Source of the DNA: Chthoniobacteraceae bacterium
Lineage (GTDB): Bacteria; Verrucomicrobiota; Verrucomicrobiia; Chthoniobacterales; Chthoniobacteraceae
Direction of reading: 5' to 3'
DNA length: 64,000 bases
NCBI GenBank assembly: GCA_028293625.1
Contig: JAQGOL010000006.1
Coordinates: 120,089-184,088 of the forward strand
Part shown: piece by piece, positions 7,962 through 16,115 of the stretch
Position numbering within the stretch: the first letter of the stretch is position 1
How the letters are laid out: each line of letters starts with the position of its first letter
Translations under genes and position numbers: made by a program
Notes under the pieces: generated by a model
Told to the model about the DNA's origin: nothing
Seen by the model: the letters and a program-made list of their open reading frames with translations, nothing else
Databases searched by the model: none

Positions 7962-10900
7962 TCAGGTCGTCTGCGCCAGGACCGGCGCGCGACTGATTGA
8001 TTCAAGGGCGGGTCGTGCGATCGCTGCTCCGATATGGAGCTTTGGGATCTGCAGGAGTCCGCTTGGGTAGAGCTGATACGCTTCGCAAAACGCGGCGCCG
8101 CTGCTGCGAAAGCTGTCCGGGCCGATGTGAGACTGCTTTTTTGGCAGGAGATGGAGCGGGCCGAATGTATTTCGGCGCGTAAGCCAGACATCGCAGATCA
8201 GCTCGTCGGTTTCCGCCAACAATGTGGTCACATTGGCCTCGTAAGGCGGCCAGGTGATAATGGTTCCATTGTTCCCGCTTGCAGCTGTCCGAACCATCAA
8301 TGCGGCCCCTCCAAACAGACCGGTTTCCAGCCAGGCTGGCCGGCCTTTTGCGATCCTACCAGCCGGGATGTGATAAGAAATGCAGCCTGAATAAAATGGG
8401 AGTCCCTGGGTCGATGCATCGCCGGGAGTAAGCCGCGCTGGCAGTGCGCCAAGGATTGGAACCGGACTGCGAAGTGTGACACCGAAAGCTCCCAGGAGAT
8501 AAATGGCTTCCAAAGCGATTCCGTCCGAAAAATCGACTTCCAATTCAATCGTGTTGATGCCCAACATCAGCGCTCCCTCGGGGAACCGGATGCGTTTGAA
8601 ACACGGATCGATGAGCCATTCCGGAGCCGCGGGACATTGGATCGAATGGCCATTGCATTGAATCTGAAAAGCAGCCGGCGTTTCGATCATCAGCTCAACC
8701 GGCCCGCTCGGAAGGATTTCAATTTCGAAGGCAAATCGCAGCCCGAGCCGGGTTCCAGGGACGGAGCCATTTGAAGCCGGCGCCTTTTCCCTGGCCCACG
8801 GTTGTAGCATGGCGCCGGAGCGTTGCGGAAATTTCAAGGTATCGCGGACCGATTGATCAATCTTCAGGATCTCCGCCGGAGCCGACCACGCCGCGTTGCC
8901 GAGCCGGTATTGGGCAAAATCGAGCACGCAGATATTCGGTTCATTGAGTGCGAATTTAAACGGGCCGGTGAGTGCGATCGTTTCTTCCCGCTGCCGGCAA
9001 AGTCGTTTTGGAAGGGGAACGGCATGCTCGTTTTTAACAACAAATATCCGTTCCCCAAGGGGCGGCAGATCGGTGTGCCAAAGGAGGCTGCCATCGCGCT
9101 GGTAGATGGTCTGGGAAAATTGTTCCCCGGTGGCGCAGTCCCATTCCTCGACGACTGCATTGCCGCAAAAGCGAATCTCAACGCTCTGATGCGCCGTACA
9201 TTTTGAGGTGTTGAGAATGACGATAAACCAGGTCTCGCCCTCCCGGCGCACCTGGCAGAGCAGATCGGTGGCCGCGTCGGGTTGTCCTTGCGCAATCCGC
9301 ACCGGCACCTGGCTTGCCGCGCAGATTTTTGAAAGAATGGCCTCTTCACGAAATGCCACGCATTCAGATTGCTCGGCCAGTTTTTTCGCCGCCTTTGAGG
9401 GAAGCGCATCGACAAACATCGGTTCCGGGCCGGCGAAAATCACGGTGCCGCCGCCGGTTTTGAATCGTTGAAGAACGGCGAGGGTCGTCGAGCGGATGGT
9501 TTCCATTCCGGCGACAATCACGACGCGATATTTTCCGTGTCCGATCCGGAGCAGGGGATTGCCATCGGAAGCCCCTTCCACGGAACCGAACCGGGCGATG
9601 TGATCCTCGTCGCCGTAATCAAAATCGACATGGGCCCGGCTGAGCCAGGTAAAGAGGCGCCGGTAGCGATCCTCGATCAGCTCGACAGCCGTATTTTTGG
9701 CGCAAAGCCAGGTTGCCCAGCCGGCATGGATCTGGGCCCAGAGACTTTCCACCGGATTAAGCACCAACACGTCACAAACCGGCGAGCCGCGTTGGAGCAG
9801 AATGTGGAGCCGGGAAAAGTAATCTTCCACCGCGGAATATTGAGGATGCCAGGCGCTTTGAAAAAAGATGCTTGCCGGATAATCACGTTTGGCCTCTCCG
9901 GCCATCGTATACCAGGCAAGGTGATGGCAGCGCAGGTTGATCCCATAAAGCGCCTGCCATGCGCCAATCTGTTTGTGGCCGGCGAAGTCGAGCTGCCAGC
10001 CGCTGCATCCGTAGAGTTCGGAGAGCATCCACGGTTTGCCGAACTGGCGCGCGGCGGAGGCGAGTTGTTTGACGATGCAAAAGTTGCGGTTGTCGTTGCC
10101 AAGGACATCGACACCCGGGTAATCGAGGAACTCATAATAACGCATCAGCGATCCGCACGGCACGGCCTGCGCCGCCAGAGTATCCTCGTGAAGCACATGG
10201 CCGGTGAGCTTTAAATTGTGTTCTCGGCACCAGTCATGAAGCGGTTTGGCCCAGTTCTCCAAAAAGAGCTGCTGGATGAGTTCCATGTAATGCCATTTGA
10301 CCTGCGAGATGCGGTGTCCGTCCACCAGGAGAAAAAGTTCCGGCAACCGGGCCCTCAGGTCGTATCCGAAGCGGCTCGTGAATTCTTCAAAAAGGGCATC
10401 GGTAAAGGGGGTGGTCCACTCGGGCTCCTCGTGTTGGCGCGTCTCGGTGTTATGACACATCACCATGCCGTGATGCGGTTCATCGGTGAAGATGCCGTGG
10501 ATGGAACGTCCAAGCCGGCTGCCGCAATGCTGCCGGTATTTCTCGTGGGTGAGGGAAATGAAATGCTCGGTGGCCTCGCGTTTCAGAGTATCGAGGTACG
10601 TGTTTCCGTTATAAAAAGTGTGCGGCTGTGTGGTTTCCGTCGTGAAAATTAAAATCTGCTCGCCGGCGTCTTCATCGGGGAGCTGGCCCGGTTGCAGGCG
10701 CTGGCATTCATAGGCATTGAGGCCTTCCATTCGTGCCTGGAACACCGCGACGAACTCAGAGGGCCATTTGAATTTTGAAACCGGCACCAAGGTCAGACGC
10801 AGCGATTGCAGCCGATAGCGCGGGTCGGCTGTGGCGAGTCCTCCCGCCGAGCCGCTTGGCCAACGGTCTTCATCGTAAAGCCATGCTTCGAGCCCGAGTT

Positions 10901-11192
10901 TTTCGGCTTCATCCGCGCAAGCATTGATGAGTTCAAACCATTCGCTTCCCAGATACTCGGTTTGCAGGCCGGTGCGCGAATGCATAAAAAAGCCGCCCAT
11001 TCCCATCTCTTTAAACACGTGGACCTGACGTAGCAGCTCTTCGCGTTCAAGCTTGCCGTTCCAGCTCCAGAACGGCTTTCCACGAAACTTGGACGATGGC
11101 TTCTTAAAGAGTTCAATCAGATCCGCTTCCGCATGGAAGGCGTTGGAGGAAACATGCGGATTGGACAAAGGGACGGCGATAGGCGGATTCAT
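7962..11192 (-). CDS. GH106-like glycoside hydrolase (alpha-L-rhamnosidase related)
   Basis: A 1076-residue multidomain glycosidase. The N-terminal part (KPFWSWNGKL, E-E-L-L-R-Q-V, M-G-G-F-F-M-H-S-R-T-G-L, W-L-Y-D-E-D-R-W-P-S-G-S-A-G-G) is the start of the Glyco_hydro_106 barrel, followed by acidic motifs such as IFTDEPHHG and L-S-E-L-Y-G-C-S-G-W. The C-terminal third is beta-rich with jelly-roll features near residues 800-1000. GH106 enzymes remove alpha-L-rhamnose from plant and microbial glycans, though the wider family includes untested specificities. No signal peptide is seen, so it may act on imported oligosaccharides. It converges with the sugar cluster and may supply its substrate. 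Confidence 0.8.
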   Translation of the reverse strand: MNPPIAVPLSNPHVSSNAFHAEADLIELFKKPSSKFRGKPFWSWNGKLEREELLRQVHVFKEMGMGGFFMHSRTGLQTEYLGSEWFELINACADEAEKLGLEAWLYDEDRWPSGSAGGLATADPRYRLQSLRLTLVPVSKFKWPSEFVAVFQARMEGLNAYECQRLQPGQLPDEDAGEQILIFTTETTQPHTFYNGNTYLDTLKREATEHFISLTHEKYRQHCGSRLGRSIHGIFTDEPHHGMVMCHNTETRQHEEPEWTTPFTDALFEEFTSRFGYDLRARLPELFLLVDGHRISQVKWHYMELIQQLFLENWAKPLHDWCREHNLKLTGHVLHEDTLAAQAVPCGSLMRYYEFLDYPGVDVLGNDNRNFCIVKQLASAARQFGKPWMLSELYGCSGWQLDFAGHKQIGAWQALYGINLRCHHLAWYTMAGEAKRDYPASIFFQSAWHPQYSAVEDYFSRLHILLQRGSPVCDVLVLNPVESLWAQIHAGWATWLCAKNTAVELIEDRYRRLFTWLSRAHVDFDYGDEDHIARFGSVEGASDGNPLLRIGHGKYRVVIVAGMETIRSTTLAVLQRFKTGGGTVIFAGPEPMFVDALPSKAAKKLAEQSECVAFREEAILSKICAASQVPVRIAQGQPDAATDLLCQVRREGETWFIVILNTSKCTAHQSVEIRFCGNAVVEEWDCATGEQFSQTIYQRDGSLLWHTDLPPLGERIFVVKNEHAVPLPKRLCRQREETIALTGPFKFALNEPNICVLDFAQYRLGNAAWSAPAEILKIDQSVRDTLKFPQRSGAMLQPWAREKAPASNGSVPGTRLGLRFAFEIEILPSGPVELMIETPAAFQIQCNGHSIQCPAAPEWLIDPCFKRIRFPEGALMLGINTIELEVDFSDGIALEAIYLLGAFGVTLRSPVPILGALPARLTPGDASTQGLPFYSGCISYHIPAGRIAKGRPAWLETGLFGGAALMVRTAASGNNGTIITWPPYEANVTTLLAETDELICDVWLTRRNTFGPLHLLPKKQSHIGPDSFRSSGAAFCEAYQLYPSGLLQIPKLHIGAAIARPALESISRAPVLAQTT

Positions 11193-11425
11193 GGTGGAGG
11201 AGGCGAGCAGAGGTGGGGAACTGCTTTCCGGGTTTCGAACTCAGGAGGGAAATTGGCCGGTTTAATCGTGATGATTTTCGTCAAATGACAACAATCACCG
11301 AACTCCTGTTTTTTATTCGAAAATCGGGCCCGCGGGCTACTCCAATTCAACGTCAAAAATGGAATCGCCAAAATTGCGGGAACGCCTGGGACGAAGCCGT
11401 TCAGGCGTGATAAGAAAGACGCGCA

Positions 11426-12187
11426 ATGCCTCCAAGTGAGTCCGCCTCCCATCTTGAACTCAAACGACTCGCGCTTATCTGGGCGCAGGCTAATCACTAT
11501 TCGGTCGCGGCATGCGAGGTATCGCTTCCAAATCTTCGTTTCCGCGTTGATGTGGGCGCTTACCGGCCCGGCTCGCGGCGTGAATTGCGCGAGGACAACC
11601 GATGGAAAATCAAGCGGTTGACCAAGGTCAGCGCGCTTGGGGCAGCTGCCGTGTTTGAAGCGAAGTGCGGGCGCGCCGATTTTCTCCGTGACAGCCGGAG
11701 CACAGATCGCGTGACCGAGCGATTAAAGGTGTTGGGGGAAAAGAAATCGCAAATCGAGAGCCTGCTCAAGTTGAACTATCCATCCTTGCGCAAAGGCGAT
11801 GAACTCTGGCCCGAATATGAGAGTTACGCGTTTGAGCAGGTTGAAGACGCGGCATACTGGAAGGTTTTAAAAGAGCTGAAAATGCTCTCCGGACAGCTCC
11901 ATTCGCAAACCAAGCTCGACAATCTTCTGAAATGGAAGGCCGCCAACCTTCATTATCTGGTGGTCGAACCGAGTGTTTTGAACGAGCACGAATTACCACT
12001 TGGCTGGGGGCTGCTCGTCCGGTCCGGCGACAGGCTTACCCTTCAGGTCCGCCCTGAATGGCACGAGATTGACGAGCAAACCCGGTTGACTTTCCTGCAT
12101 CGGGTGGCCATCGCGGGAACCAAGGCAACCAATCGCGAGCAGCTGATTACTTATCCGCTTATCGACGCGGAACGCCGGGGCATTTGA
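11426..12187 (+). CDS. MmcB-like PD-(D/E)XK nuclease-fold protein
   Basis: A 253-residue protein that resembles the MmcB/DUF2161-like branch of the PD-(D/E)XK nuclease fold. An early H-L-E-L-K helix is followed by an R-V-D-V strand (candidate catalytic Asp) and F-E-A-K-C-G-R-A-D-F-L-R-D, which carries the E-x-K and the R-A-D-F-L-x-D seen in that group. The later L-H-Y-L-V-V-E-P-S and L-P-L-G-W-G-L-L-V match the core strands near their C-terminus. An extra helical block of about 70 residues lies between E-x-K and those strands. It may have a DNA repair role or be a non-catalytic relative. It is a single gene flanked by minus-strand genes. Confidence 0.6.
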   Translation: MPPSESASHLELKRLALIWAQANHYSVAACEVSLPNLRFRVDVGAYRPGSRRELREDNRWKIKRLTKVSALGAAAVFEAKCGRADFLRDSRSTDRVTERLKVLGEKKSQIESLLKLNYPSLRKGDELWPEYESYAFEQVEDAAYWKVLKELKMLSGQLHSQTKLDNLLKWKAANLHYLVVEPSVLNEHELPLGWGLLVRSGDRLTLQVRPEWHEIDEQTRLTFLHRVAIAGTKATNREQLITYPLIDAERRGI

Positions 12188-12231
12188 GTGCAAATCCGCG
12201 CGCCCTCGGTATTTTCACCGGGCATGGCCGC

Positions 12232-12876
12232 TTAAACGAGGGAGGCTTCCTTGACTGCCGGCACTTGGGCAGCGAGGGCTTTGCGGGCGATTTTGCCGAT
12301 ATATGCCATGGCCGCGCATCCCGCCAGGAGTCCGAATCCCATCAGGGCATATTCAAAGGGATGCCGTGGACGATTTGTGCCGAGGGCGGCCTCCAATCCG
12401 GCCTGAGCGGAGGCTCCCAACCATGTGAAAAAAAGATTGGCGGGAATGATGACCAGGACCGTGGCCAGCAGGTAAGGCCAAAAACGGATCGCTGTCAGCC
12501 CATACGCGTAATTGGAGAATCCAAACGGCAGCGGGCAAAGCCGCAGCAACGCGATGATACGCCATCCTTCGCGGCCAATGGCGGAGTCAATGAGGCGGAA
12601 CTTTTCGTTGCGCTCGAGCCGGCGTGCAATGGCGCCGCGGGCTACGTGCCGGGAGATCAGGAAATTGATGGCCGCGCCCATCGCCGTCCCGAGCGTAAGA
12701 GAGAGGAATCCATCGCGCATCCCGAAGATAAATCCGCCTGCGATGGCAATCGGGGCGAGCGGTCCGAGGAAAAGTTGGACAACGACAATCAGGCCGGCGT
12801 ACGCGAGCACGCCAAGCCAGCCGAGGTGATGAAAGAACTCCTGGGAAGCGGTAAGCCAATGGATAAGGGCGGACAT
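12232..12876 (-). CDS. VTT-domain (DedA/TVP38-like) membrane protein
   Basis: A 214-residue inner-membrane protein of the VTT/SNARE-associated family (TVP38/TMEM64 type). The first hydrophobic block leads into V-V-Q-L-F-L-G-P-L-A-P-I-A-I-A-G-G-F-I-F-G, the re-entrant signature, and the LLRLCPLPFGFSNYAYGLT segment is the conserved second motif with R and P residues. Such proteins are linked to lipid scrambling or undecaprenyl-phosphate recycling. The ATG at 12876 is preferred over an in-frame TTG at 12915 because an AGGA motif lies nine bases before it, one of the few good ribosome sites in the window. It follows the ribokinase by 94 bases on the same strand. Confidence 0.85.
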   Translation of the reverse strand: MSALIHWLTASQEFFHHLGWLGVLAYAGLIVVVQLFLGPLAPIAIAGGFIFGMRDGFLSLTLGTAMGAAINFLISRHVARGAIARRLERNEKFRLIDSAIGREGWRIIALLRLCPLPFGFSNYAYGLTAIRFWPYLLATVLVIIPANLFFTWLGASAQAGLEAALGTNRPRHPFEYALMGFGLLAGCAAMAYIGKIARKALAAQVPAVKEASLV

Positions 12877-12970
12877 GGAACGGCTTCCTTTTGCCAGAAA
12901 ATCCGCTTTTTGCAACTGGCTCTCTCAGCCGGCTCAAATCGGGCATCCGCCGGAAATTGGGATCAATTGA

Positions 12971-13936
12971 TTAAACCGGGAGCTCTTGCGCCGCGCGCTC
13001 CGTTTGGAGGCGGGTGGGGATGGATGCCTGTGCGCCAGCCTTCTTTGTGGCCAGTGCGCCCGCGCAATTGGCAAATCGAACGGCTTTATCCAAAGGCATC
13101 CCTTCAGCAAGCCGCACGGCAAGGACGCCGGTGAATGTGTCGCCGGCGCCGACCGTATCGACGACTTTTTTGACAGGCAATGCGGGCACGGTAAAACTGC
13201 GCTCTGCCTCAAGGCAAAGTGTCGAGTTCGCTCCGCGTGTTATCACTGCCCGCCGCACGTTTAGCGAATCGAGTTTCCCACGCACGATACTCAGCTGCCG
13301 AGGGAGACTTTTGACAGCGGTTTGGAAGAGGTCCGCCGCCTCGGTTTCATTTAAAACAAGCGTATCGATCGCAGACGTATTCCACGGAAAATCGTCGCGA
13401 AAAGGAGAAAGATTCAGAATCACCGGGATGCCCGCGCGATTGGCAATCCGGATGCCCTCCGCCAGGGCCGCGATCGGTGTTTCCATTTGAACAAGGAGAA
13501 TGGAAGCTGCACGGATCAAGCTTCCTTGGATCCGCACACGGCTGGCACTGAGACGGGCATTGGCGCCTGGACTGTAAATGATCTGATTTTCACCGTCGGC
13601 ATCGACCGCAATCAGGGCCGTGCCGGTATTCTCTTTTTGCACCGTGGCAATCCCTTGAATATCGATCCCTTGCTCCAGTAAAAAACGGCGGTACTCGGTG
13701 CCATGCGAATCGGGTCCAATGCAGGCAATCATGCTCCCTTGTGCTCCCTGCCGCATGGCAGCGAGCAATTGATTGCCGCCTTTGCCGCCGCGCGAAATCG
13801 AGAGCTGGCTTGCCGCGATGGTTTCCCCGGGAAGCGGCAGCCGTCTGACGCTCGCCACCATGTCGACATTGAGCGATCCGATGACGACGATTTTAGGAGG
13901 CACCGGCAGTGCAGCCCCTTTGGATGGCATTTTCAT
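12971..13936 (-). CDS. rbsK: Ribokinase
   Basis: A 321-residue PfkB-family sugar kinase with ribokinase-type signatures: V-I-G-S-L-N-V-D-M at the N-terminus, G-G-K-G-G-N-Q (residues about 50-56) for sugar binding, and D-T-V-G-A-G-D-T-F-T-G near the C-terminus carrying the catalytic Asp and anion hole. It phosphorylates D-ribose at O5 using ATP; related sugars are possible. No ribose transporter or RbsD is nearby. The start may be the ATG at 13936 or the one two codons later. It follows the Tat-exported protein by nine bases and is probably co-transcribed with it. Confidence 0.85.
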   Translation of the reverse strand: MKMPSKGAALPVPPKIVVIGSLNVDMVASVRRLPLPGETIAASQLSISRGGKGGNQLLAAMRQGAQGSMIACIGPDSHGTEYRRFLLEQGIDIQGIATVQKENTGTALIAVDADGENQIIYSPGANARLSASRVRIQGSLIRAASILLVQMETPIAALAEGIRIANRAGIPVILNLSPFRDDFPWNTSAIDTLVLNETEAADLFQTAVKSLPRQLSIVRGKLDSLNVRRAVITRGANSTLCLEAERSFTVPALPVKKVVDTVGAGDTFTGVLAVRLAEGMPLDKAVRFANCAGALATKKAGAQASIPTRLQTERAAQELPV

Positions 13937-13945
13937 CCACGATTT

Positions 13946-15454
13946 TTAACCAGCCAGAGCGGCGCGGGTCCGGCTGACAAGCTCGTTATCGGCGTCGCTC
14001 GAGCCGCGAAAATAAAAGACGCTGGCGGCCAGGAGCCGATCGCGCCACGGCTGCGAAAGCCGGCTGCAATCTTCCAGAACCGCCGAGCTGAATTTGTAAT
14101 CGTGGGCATCGCGGCCTTTGAGAAAAATAAGACGCCGCGCGGCATCGGTCAGCGGAGTGGGATCGGGATGCCCCTGCAGGTAGCCCAATACTTTGCGCGC
14201 CGCAGTGAGCCGATCCTTGCCGATCTCCGCGAAAATTTCGTCGACCGCGAAGTCTCCTTTGGCGTCGGGAGTCAGCGGCTCAAGCGAGTCGATGTGAAGC
14301 GCCGGTTTGTCCGCGCGATTGCCGCGGTAAAGGGGCAGGAATGCCGCATTTTGCAGGAGCAACAAACGGCGGGTCTCGTCATTTTGCGCACGATGCCATG
14401 CATAATGGATGGCGTTGGTAAATGTCATGGCGTGCAGCGACAAAATACCCGGTTCCTGCATTAGCAACTCGCCCGCGCCATCAAAAAGCCCTTCAAAGAT
14501 GGAGCGCGGGGCTATCCCTTGATTGAGCAGCTTGATCGTTAACGCGCTAAGGTCGCCGGCCGATCCGGTGCGCAGCGCCTGGAGCAAATCTTTTGGAGCA
14601 TCCGCATTCGGTTTGCCGTCCAGCCACCCTTCCGGGATCTCCTTGAGTAATTCAAGGTTTTGCCGGAACGGACGGTCCGCGGCGAAATCTGCTTTGGCAG
14701 GATTTTCAGTCGCGCCGGAACGATCGAGCAAGGCGTAAGCAAGCGAGCGCAGGACCGGCTCGGCATGTTGCCAGCCGATCACTTCCAAGCATCGGAAGCT
14801 GTTGGCGACATAGATCGCCTTGTGGCCGATGTCGCGGAAGTCGCGAGCCCCATAACGGACGAAAATTTCAAAAAGCTCATTGGCGCCGGCGGTGCGGACG
14901 AGCCCCACGATCGCGGCATCGGCCGCGCTTTCATCCCAGTTGTCCATGGCCTCGATAAAAGCCTGCCGCGCCCGATGGCTCGGTGGCACCGCCGCTTCAT
15001 CAACGGGACCCATCTTCCAATCCCCTTCCCGGATGTTGGCCGCCTGCGAGAGTTTGAACTGGTTGATGGCCCAGAAAATCGGGAGCCAGCGTTCATTGTC
15101 GGGGGAAGCAAGACTGGCCAGATGCGCGGAGTTGACCACCAGCACCGCGTGAAATTTAAAGCCAACTGGCCGTGGTTGAATATCGCGGACCCCGGCCAGC
15201 AACAAGGCGGTGAGGAGATGGGTGTAACTCAGCCCGCGTTTCATCTGTGCCGCGACTTTTTCCAGCACCTCTTCACGCGGGGTTTGTTCGAGCAAACGCA
15301 CCAGGCTTTCGATATCCGGCTGGAAGCGCACCATGCGGGGATCCAAAGCGGCTTCCTCGGCCGAGACGGCTGGGAGCTGAGAAAGGAGGTTGCCCAACGC
15401 GGCAAGCGCACCTGCGCCGGCGGTGGTTTTGAGAAACGAACGGCGAGGTAGCAT
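13946..15454 (-). CDS. Tat-exported protein of unknown function
   Basis: A 502-residue protein with a twin-arginine-type leader (M-L-P-R-R-S-F-L-K-T, then a weakly hydrophobic alanine/glycine stretch ending near A-V-S-A). The mature part is helical and mostly free of cysteine. It has no motif I recognise as catalytic; H-A-V-L-V-V-N-S-A-H and A-I-H-Y-A-W-H-R-A-Q-N-D are histidine-rich spots that could bind a metal or cofactor. The start at 15454 is chosen because the leader begins there, whereas the in-frame extension to 15622 is not protein-like. It lies 22 bases after the response regulator and 9 before ribokinase. Confidence 0.7.
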   Translation of the reverse strand: MLPRRSFLKTTAGAGALAALGNLLSQLPAVSAEEAALDPRMVRFQPDIESLVRLLEQTPREEVLEKVAAQMKRGLSYTHLLTALLLAGVRDIQPRPVGFKFHAVLVVNSAHLASLASPDNERWLPIFWAINQFKLSQAANIREGDWKMGPVDEAAVPPSHRARQAFIEAMDNWDESAADAAIVGLVRTAGANELFEIFVRYGARDFRDIGHKAIYVANSFRCLEVIGWQHAEPVLRSLAYALLDRSGATENPAKADFAADRPFRQNLELLKEIPEGWLDGKPNADAPKDLLQALRTGSAGDLSALTIKLLNQGIAPRSIFEGLFDGAGELLMQEPGILSLHAMTFTNAIHYAWHRAQNDETRRLLLLQNAAFLPLYRGNRADKPALHIDSLEPLTPDAKGDFAVDEIFAEIGKDRLTAARKVLGYLQGHPDPTPLTDAARRLIFLKGRDAHDYKFSSAVLEDCSRLSQPWRDRLLAASVFYFRGSSDADNELVSRTRAALAG

Positions 15455-15476
15455 AGAAGGGGTTGCTAATTGATGA

Positions 15477-15893
15477 CTAGTTCGGTGTGGAATGCGACGG
15501 ATCGAGACGGGCCAGTTCAAGCGTATTGCGAACCAGATCGACAAATCGGGTAATGTCAAAGGGCTTGAGCAAAAAGCCGACCGCTCCGTTGGACTCGGCT
15601 TTTTTGCGCAAAGAAGGTTCATCCTGGCCGGTAATGATGATCACCCGTGTCGAAGGGGAGATCTCCCTGAGAAGCTGCTGGACTTCGAGGCCGGTAAATC
15701 GCGGCATATGCACATCGAGAATTGCCAAGCCAACACGATGTTGCCGCGCGTGGTCGATGAAGTGCTCAGAGTTATCAAATGTCTGCGACTCAAGGCCCTC
15801 TGAATCCAACAAAATTTTGAGCAACTGGAGCAGTGCGAGATCGTCGTCGACCACGCAAATGACGATGGGCGGTTCTGAGCTGGTTTCGGGCAT
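15477..15893 (-). CDS. Single-domain response regulator
   Basis: A 138-residue stand-alone receiver domain. The acidic cluster is V-V-D-D-D (16-18 acidic), the phospho-acceptor is D60 in A-I-L-D-V-H-M-P, the switch threonine is in I-I-I-T-G-Q-D, and the conserved lysine is in G-F-L-L-K-P-F-D. There is no output domain, so it works through protein contact or as a phosphate shuttle in a relay. An orphan Hpt-bearing hybrid kinase lies at 26882-31141 and could be a partner, but this is only a guess. The ATG at 15893 is preferred over an upstream in-frame start at 15971, because the receiver begins almost at once. Confidence 0.85.
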   Translation of the reverse strand: MPETSSEPPIVICVVDDDLALLQLLKILLDSEGLESQTFDNSEHFIDHARQHRVGLAILDVHMPRFTGLEVQQLLREISPSTRVIIITGQDEPSLRKKAESNGAVGFLLKPFDITRFVDLVRNTLELARLDPSHSTPN

Positions 15894-16051
15894 TGTATTT
15901 AAATGATTGCTTCCGGGGAATGGTAAGTCTTCGCAGGAGACCTTACGGAAGGCCCGTATTGAAAGCAGCAATCATGCGTTGTAAACAAAATGCAACGCCG
16001 GCCATGCCGCAAAGGGAGGAGGAGAACCTCCAATTGTGATGAATCCAGCGT

Positions 16052-16092
16052 AAAAAGCACGGCAGGCAGAAGTTGCTTTCAGCCTGCCGTGC
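16052..16092 (-). terminator. Rho-independent terminator of the EF-hand gene
   Basis: On the minus strand a perfect 11-bp stem (16082-16092 with 16057-16067) and a 14-base loop are followed directly by five T residues (16056-16052). It begins 24 bases after the stop of the EF-hand gene, the standard position for an intrinsic terminator. Confidence 0.85.
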
Positions 16093-16115
16093 AGGGGCCA
16101 ATGTTCTACGCCACT

